Shown: in pieces, positions 59,539 to 64,000 of the stretch
Layout: each line of letters begins with the position of its first letter
Position numbering within the stretch: position 1 is the first letter of the stretch
Assembly: GCF_032337115.1 (NCBI RefSeq)
Contig: NZ_JAVXZY010000009.1
Location: forward strand, 124,001-188,000
Length of the DNA stretch: 64,000 nt
Source of the DNA: Roseateles_C aquae
GTDB lineage: Bacteria > Pseudomonadota > Gammaproteobacteria > Burkholderiales > Burkholderiaceae_C
Reading direction: 5' to 3'
Position numbers and translations under genes: made by a program
Notes under the pieces: generated by a model
What the model saw: the letters and a program-made list of their open reading frames with translations, nothing else
Told to the model about the DNA's origin: nothing
Database searches by the model: none

Positions 59539-61014
59539 ATGAGCCTGCCGTACCGCCTCGCCCCCCACGCCAGCCTCGCTGCCGCCTGCGCCCTGCTCTT
59601 GAGCGCCTGTGGCGGTGGCACAGGCGCCAACGATGCGACCCCACAGGCAACAGCGCTGCTCGAACCGACGGTCAGCCCCAGCTATCACCTCACGCCAGTG
59701 CTGCCACCAGCGCCGGACGACATCGATGCCAATGGCAGCAATGCCTCGGCGCTGCGGGCGCCGACCAGCGTCAGCATGGACGCCAGCCTGCTGAACGTCA
59801 GCACCGCCGGTCTGACGGCCGACAATCTGCCCGGCAGCCGCCGTCAGATCCTGGACGCCAGCAAGCCGATGGCAACGACCACGACCAGCTTCTACAGCCC
59901 GGCTCAGATCCGCGCGCTCTACGGTTTTGACAAGCTGCCCGCGGCCAGCCTGAACAAGGGTGCCAGCCAGGGCTCGGGTCAGCTGATCGCCATCGTCAAC
60001 GCCTACCACAACCCGACGATCGCGGCCGACCTGGCCACCTTCTCGCAGAAGTTTGGCCTGGCCAATTGCACGACGGTGGCGACCACCGCCGCCATGATTG
60101 CCAGCGGCAGCCCGGTCGCCAAGCCGGCCGCCGGCTCGGGGTGCAAGTTTCAGGTGCTGTATGCGAATAGCGCTGGCAATGCGACCACCGCGGCGCCGCC
60201 GGTCGACAAGGGCTGGGCCACCGAGATTGCCCTTGATGTGCAATGGGCCCATGCGATTGCCCCGATGGCCAGCATCGTGCTGATCGAGGCCCCGAACTCC
60301 AGCAGCATGGCAGGCGCGCTGGCCCTGGCCCGCAAGATCGGCGCCAATGTGGTGTCGATGAGCTTTGGCGCCGTCGAATTCTCCGGCCAGTCCAGCTACG
60401 ACAGCCTGTTCACCGCCCCCGGCGTCAGCTATATCGCCAGCAGTGGCGATGCCGGCTACCAGGTCAACTGGCCGGCCGTGTCAGCCAATGTGCTGGCAGT
60501 CGGCGGCACGGTGCTTGGCGGAAGCGGCCTGCCGCGCGTTGAATCGGGCTGGACTGGCAGCGGCGGTGGCGTCAGCGCCTATGTGGCGGCGCCCAGCTGG
60601 CAGAGCATTGCCAAACCCCTGGCCGGCACACGCCGTGCCGTACCCGACGTGGCCTACAACGCCAGCACCAGCTCGGCCGTCTATGTCTATATGAGCCCGA
60701 ACAGCCAGACCGGTGGCAATGGCTGGATGGGTGCCGGCGGCACCAGCGCAGGTGCTCCGCAATGGGCTGGGCTGGCCGCTGTGCTCAACGCGACCCGTGC
60801 CGCCGCCGGCAAGCCAGCAATCAACGGCCTGCCGGCCTTCCTCTACAACAATGTGGCCAGCCGCCCCGGCATCTACACCAGCACGATCAAGGACATCATT
60901 TCGGGCAAGAACGGCACCTGCGCGCTGTGCAATACCCGCTCCGGCTACGACTTGGTCACCGGCCTGGGCTCGCCCAATGCCGATCTGCTGATCAACTACC
61001 TGGCGGCGCTGTGA
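59539..61014 (+). CDS. Lipoprotein sedolisin (S53 family serine-carboxyl peptidase)
   Basis: A 491-residue acid-type peptidase. The lipobox is LLLSAC followed by a Gly-rich tether. The catalytic Glu and Asp sit in WATEIALDVQWAHAIAP, the oxyanion Asp in IASSGDAGYQV, and the Ser in GGTSAGAPQWAG (near residue 402). The full E-D-S set is present. The C-terminal YDLVTGLGSPNADLLINYL carries the calcium-site region. The pro-peptide is unusually short. Likely on the outer membrane or secreted; a GTG one codon upstream is an alternative start. Confidence 0.92.
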   Translation: MSLPYRLAPHASLAAACALLLSACGGGTGANDATPQATALLEPTVSPSYHLTPVLPPAPDDIDANGSNASALRAPTSVSMDASLLNVSTAGLTADNLPGSRRQILDASKPMATTTTSFYSPAQIRALYGFDKLPAASLNKGASQGSGQLIAIVNAYHNPTIAADLATFSQKFGLANCTTVATTAAMIASGSPVAKPAAGSGCKFQVLYANSAGNATTAAPPVDKGWATEIALDVQWAHAIAPMASIVLIEAPNSSSMAGALALARKIGANVVSMSFGAVEFSGQSSYDSLFTAPGVSYIASSGDAGYQVNWPAVSANVLAVGGTVLGGSGLPRVESGWTGSGGGVSAYVAAPSWQSIAKPLAGTRRAVPDVAYNASTSSAVYVYMSPNSQTGGNGWMGAGGTSAGAPQWAGLAAVLNATRAAAGKPAINGLPAFLYNNVASRPGIYTSTIKDIISGKNGTCALCNTRSGYDLVTGLGSPNADLLINYLAAL

Positions 61015-61254
61015 GTTCGGCGGCCAAAGCCGCCACAAAGTCACACCTGTTCGTCACACGCCCCTGCATGCCTTTCGCCTTTGGCGCCACAGCTGCCTAC
61101 TATCGACTCAGGTAATGCCCTGATCTGCACCGCAAAGCCGGGACTCATCGCCCGCTGAAGCTGGGGCCCGGGCATATACTCGAAGCGGGTTTGGTGTCAA
61201 TCTTTCTCGATACTGAACGATTGCCGTATTACATCGATAGGAATCACTCGCATC

Positions 61255-62688
61255 ATGGGTGTCAATCTGAAAGTCGCAGGCTGGGTGGCGTTGGGTGCCG
61301 TGGCCGGAGCGCTGACCACGATGCAACTGCAGGCCAATGCCCGCTCCAGTCTGGCTCCGCTGCCGCTGGACGAGATGCAGCAGTTGGCCGCCGTGTTCGG
61401 CATGGTCAAGTCCGATTACGTTGAGCCAGTCGACGAGAAGAAGCTGATCAACGATGCCATCGCCGGCATGGTGTCAGGTCTTGACCCCCACTCCCAGTTC
61501 TTCGACAAGAAGAGCTTCAAGGAATTCCGCGAAGGCACGACCGGCAAGTTCGTCGGCGTCGGCATTGAAATCGGCATGGAAGACGGTCTGGTCAAGATCG
61601 TCTCGCCGATTGAGGGCTCACCTGCCTTCCGAGCCGGCCTCAAAAGCGGCGACCTGATCAGCAAGATCGACGACACCCCAGTCAAGGGCCTGAGCCTGGA
61701 TCAAGCGGTCAAGCGCATGCGCGGCGAGCCGAACACCAAGGTGGCGCTGACGATTTACCGCAAGGCCGAAAGCCGCAGCTTCCCGATCACCATCGTCCGC
61801 GAAGAGATCCGCGTGCAAAGCGTGCGCGCCAAGCTGGTCGAACCGGGCTATGCCTGGATTCGCGTCAGCCAGTTCCAGGACCGCACCGTCGACGATTTCG
61901 CCGCCAAGCTGGAAGAACTGTTCAAGCAGGATCCGCATATCAAGGGTCTGGTGCTGGACCTGCGCAGCGACCCGGGCGGCCTGCTCGAAGGTGCCGTGGC
62001 CATCGCCGCCGCTTTCCTGCCCAAGGACGTCGAGGTGGTGTCGACCAACGGGCAGATCGCCGAATCCAAGGCCAGCTTCAAGGCCAGCCCCGATTACTAC
62101 GTGCGCCGCGGCGGCAGCGACCCGCTGCGCAAGCTGCCGGCCGCGCTGAAGAACCTGCCGCTGGTGGTGCTGGTCAACGAAGGCTCGGCCTCGGCCAGCG
62201 AGATCGTTGCTGGCGCCCTGCAGGATCACAAACGCGCGCTGATCATGGGCGCGCAAACCTTCGGCAAGGGCTCGGTGCAGACGGTGCGCCAGTTGAGCCC
62301 CGAAACCGCGCTGAAGATCACGACAGCCCGCTACTACACGCCCAGTGGACGCTCGATCCAGGCCAAGGGCATCGTGCCCGACGTGATGCTCGACGAAACC
62401 GCCGAAGGTAACGTCTTTGCGGCGCTGCGCATGCGCGAAGCCGATCTGGAAAAGCATCTGGTCAACGGCGTCGAGCAAAAGGACGAGGCCCGCGAGAAAG
62501 CCCGCGAAGAAGCCCGCCTGAAGCTGGAGGCCGAGTACGCCAAGAAGAACGAGCCGCCCAAGCCGCTGCCTGAATTCGGCAGCGCCGAGGATTTCCCGCT
62601 GGTCCAGGCCCTCAACCAGTTGAAGGGCAAGCCGGTGATCGCGTCCAAGACGGCCATCGAGCGCAAGGCCGAGGCCAAGACCGAGTAA
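61255..62688 (+). CDS. ctpA: Carboxy-terminal processing protease (S41, CtpA)
   Basis: A 477-residue periplasmic protease with an N-terminal membrane anchor (VAGWVALGAVAGALTTMQL). A PDZ domain (VGVGIEIGMEDGLVKIVSPI to VALTIYRK) is followed by the S41 core. The Ser is in NEGSASASEIVAGAL, and the Lys in QTFGKGSVQT. The C-terminal region has a Lys/Glu-rich helix. It trims envelope proteins, such as murein hydrolases, from their C-terminal ends. Preceded by a 240-bp gap with no gene; a terminator follows. Confidence 0.95.
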   Translation: MGVNLKVAGWVALGAVAGALTTMQLQANARSSLAPLPLDEMQQLAAVFGMVKSDYVEPVDEKKLINDAIAGMVSGLDPHSQFFDKKSFKEFREGTTGKFVGVGIEIGMEDGLVKIVSPIEGSPAFRAGLKSGDLISKIDDTPVKGLSLDQAVKRMRGEPNTKVALTIYRKAESRSFPITIVREEIRVQSVRAKLVEPGYAWIRVSQFQDRTVDDFAAKLEELFKQDPHIKGLVLDLRSDPGGLLEGAVAIAAAFLPKDVEVVSTNGQIAESKASFKASPDYYVRRGGSDPLRKLPAALKNLPLVVLVNEGSASASEIVAGALQDHKRALIMGAQTFGKGSVQTVRQLSPETALKITTARYYTPSGRSIQAKGIVPDVMLDETAEGNVFAALRMREADLEKHLVNGVEQKDEAREKAREEARLKLEAEYAKKNEPPKPLPEFGSAEDFPLVQALNQLKGKPVIASKTAIERKAEAKTE

Positions 62689-62712
62689 GCCCGCAAAAGC
62701 CACTCCCATGCA

Positions 62713-62744
62713 AAGGGCCCGCAGTGCGGGCCCTTGCTGTTTTT
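62713..62744 (+). terminator. Rho-independent terminator of ctpA
   Basis: AAGGGCCCGC (62713-62722) and GCGGGCCCTT (62726-62735) form a 10-bp stem with a three-base loop, followed by GCTGTTTTT. It separates ctpA from the convergent MFS gene. Confidence 0.88.
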
Positions 62745-62773
62745 AGACTTGAAAGCTCGTCGGCTCGGCCGGA

Positions 62774-63955
62774 TCAGCAGCGTAAACGCAGACCCAGCGC
62801 GCCCGCTGTCGCGATGAGGGCCAGGCCAGACACGCCCTGCCAGCCCCACTGCCCCATCGCCACACCGCCGCCCCAGGCGCCCAGGCTCATGCCCATGAAC
62901 ATGCCGCCGATCAGTATCGCGTTGAGGCGGCTGCGTGCAGGCGGCTCCAGCCCAAAGACCACGCTCTGGTGCGACACCAGGCTGGCCTGAAAGCCCAGGT
63001 CAAAGACCAGCGCCGCCGCGGCGATCAGCCACAGCTCGCGCGGCCCCAGGGCCATCGCAGCAAAAGCGCCCAGGACCAGCCACATGCCCAGCCGGATGAC
63101 GCCCGGCGGGCCGCGCCGATCGGCCAGCCGCCCGGCCAACGGCGCGGCCAGCGCGCCGGCCGCGCCCACCAGGCCAAAGCCGCCGGCGACCGCGCTGCCC
63201 AACGACAAGGGCGGCTCGCTGAGCATCAGCGCCAGCGTCGACCAGAAGGCGCTGAAGGCCACCGCCAGCAGGCCCTGGGCCAGCGTCGCACGGCGCAGCG
63301 CCGGATGGCGCCGCCACAGTTCAAGCAGACTGGCCAGCAGCTGGCCGTAGCTGAGCTGGCTGCTCGGCGGCAGCGTCGGCAGGCCGCGCCACAGCATCGC
63401 GGCAAGCATGGCGATGCTCAGCGCCGCCGACAGAAACACAGTTCGCCAGCCGCAGAGCTGAGCCAGGCTGCCGCTGATCACCCGCGATAGCAGGATGCCC
63501 AGCAGCAATCCGGTCATCACCGTGCCCACCGATTGGCCCCGCCGCTGCGGCGGCGCCAGGATCGCGGCCACCGGCACCAGATCCTGCGCGAGCGTGGCCG
63601 ACAGCCCGATCAGCCCACTGGCCAGCCACAGCAGCCAGAGCTGCGGCGCCAGCGCTGCGAGCAGCAGGGCCAGCGTCAGCACCAGCGCCTTGGCCATGAT
63701 CAGGCGGCGGCGTTCGTAGCGGTCGGCCAGCGGCGCCATCAGCAGCAGGCCGGCGGCATAGCCGGCCTGGGTCAGCGTCGGCACCAGTCCGATATCGGCG
63801 CTGCTGGCATGAAACTGCCCGGCCAGCAGCGCCAGCATCGGCTGCGCGTAGTACAGGCTGGCCACCGAGAGCCCTGCCCCAAGGGCCAGCAGGGCGATCA
63901 GCGGGGCGGACAGCGGGGGCGTCGGCAGTGCCGACGAAACGGTGCTGGTGGTCAT
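62774..63955 (-). CDS. MFS transporter (drug-efflux-like)
   Basis: A 393-residue, 12-helix transporter. The N-terminal YYAQPMLALLAGQFHASSAD and the loop 2-3 motif PLADRYERRRLIMAKAL are typical of the YnfM/arabinose-efflux-type exporters. The inter-domain region and the second-half copy PLAGRLADRRGPPGVIRLG are present. The substrate is unknown. The only upstream sequence in the window is 45 bases, so its promoter and any regulator lie outside. Confidence 0.92.
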   Translation of the reverse strand: MTTSTVSSALPTPPLSAPLIALLALGAGLSVASLYYAQPMLALLAGQFHASSADIGLVPTLTQAGYAAGLLLMAPLADRYERRRLIMAKALVLTLALLLAALAPQLWLLWLASGLIGLSATLAQDLVPVAAILAPPQRRGQSVGTVMTGLLLGILLSRVISGSLAQLCGWRTVFLSAALSIAMLAAMLWRGLPTLPPSSQLSYGQLLASLLELWRRHPALRRATLAQGLLAVAFSAFWSTLALMLSEPPLSLGSAVAGGFGLVGAAGALAAPLAGRLADRRGPPGVIRLGMWLVLGAFAAMALGPRELWLIAAAALVFDLGFQASLVSHQSVVFGLEPPARSRLNAILIGGMFMGMSLGAWGGGVAMGQWGWQGVSGLALIATAGALGLRLRC

Positions 63956-64000
63956 GGAACTTCCTGCGATGCAGCCCTGTGATGGGGCGATGGGCGGCCC

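Overview
The window is a high-GC (mid-60s percent by eye), densely packed chromosomal segment. Its gene content and order fit a betaproteobacterium of the order Burkholderiales, most likely near the Roseateles/Pelomonas/Paucibacter group; the genus is an inference. Supporting content includes phaCAB, a livKHMGF transporter behind an acyl-CoA ligase, a linked glnA/ntrB/ntrC set, selO-msrB-yciB-bolA, and tamA-tamB. I see no phage genes, transposase, integrase, CRISPR array or rRNA. One tRNA (Arg, anticodon CCT) is present.

Layout. 1-3184: an alkyl-DHAP-synthase-like FAD enzyme translationally coupled to a GlpD-type glycerol-3-phosphate dehydrogenase that runs off the left edge. 3.3-9.7 kb: a conserved hypothetical protein, a large orphan lipoprotein, a peptide ABC binding protein, an HD-GYP c-di-GMP phosphodiesterase and a dihaem cytochrome c. 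9.8-16.2 kb: a MoxR ATPase and its usual VWA (CoxE-like) partner, separated by a small membrane protein, a GNAT acetyltransferase, an S9 peptidase and an antisense EAL protein. 16.2-22.4 kb: tamA-tamB, whose TamA carries a lipobox. 22.5-24.1 kb: a solitary DUF4157 (eCIS-type) metallopeptidase-like protein with a possible degenerate ADP-ribosyltransferase-like tail, followed by tRNA-Arg. 24.4-28.7 kb: the PHB operon phaC-phaA-phaB (minus strand). A 270-bp element made of nested inverted repeats sits between phaA and phaB, and a sigma54-like promoter precedes phaC.

28.7-31.0 kb: a small membrane protein, a laccase-domain (YfiH/PgeF) protein, a maleylacetoacetate-isomerase-type GST and a Nudix hydrolase. 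31.2-38.4 kb: acyl-CoA ligase and livK-H-M-G-F (minus strand), with two copies of an ACAGAGACACAGAG-type repeat and other structured DNA in and beside the operon. 38.5-42.5 kb: selO-msrB-yciB-bolA with overlapping stops and starts and a clear terminator, then a parvulin PPIase with its own terminator. 42.5-47.7 kb: a divergent LolD/YbbA-type ATPase and TesA-type esterase, a FecR/DUF6600 protein with an Arg/Glu repeat tail, a peptide deformylase and an MBL-fold hydrolase.

47.7-53.6 kb: nitrogen control. glnA, a DUF4124 protein, ntrB and ntrC lie in one direction. Upstream of glnA is a sigma54 promoter with NtrC-type enhancer sites 33 bp apart, one of them inside the 3' end of the upstream cinA-like gene. 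53.7-58.5 kb: an EI24 membrane protein and a coupled trio (beta-propeller protein, NodB deacetylase, fatty-acid-hydroxylase-type membrane protein) behind an AIM24-type gene. 58.6-64 kb: an IclR regulator, a lipoprotein sedolisin (S53), a CtpA protease and an MFS exporter.

Calls rest on reading translated motifs, gene junctions and DNA symmetry by eye. No database search was possible.
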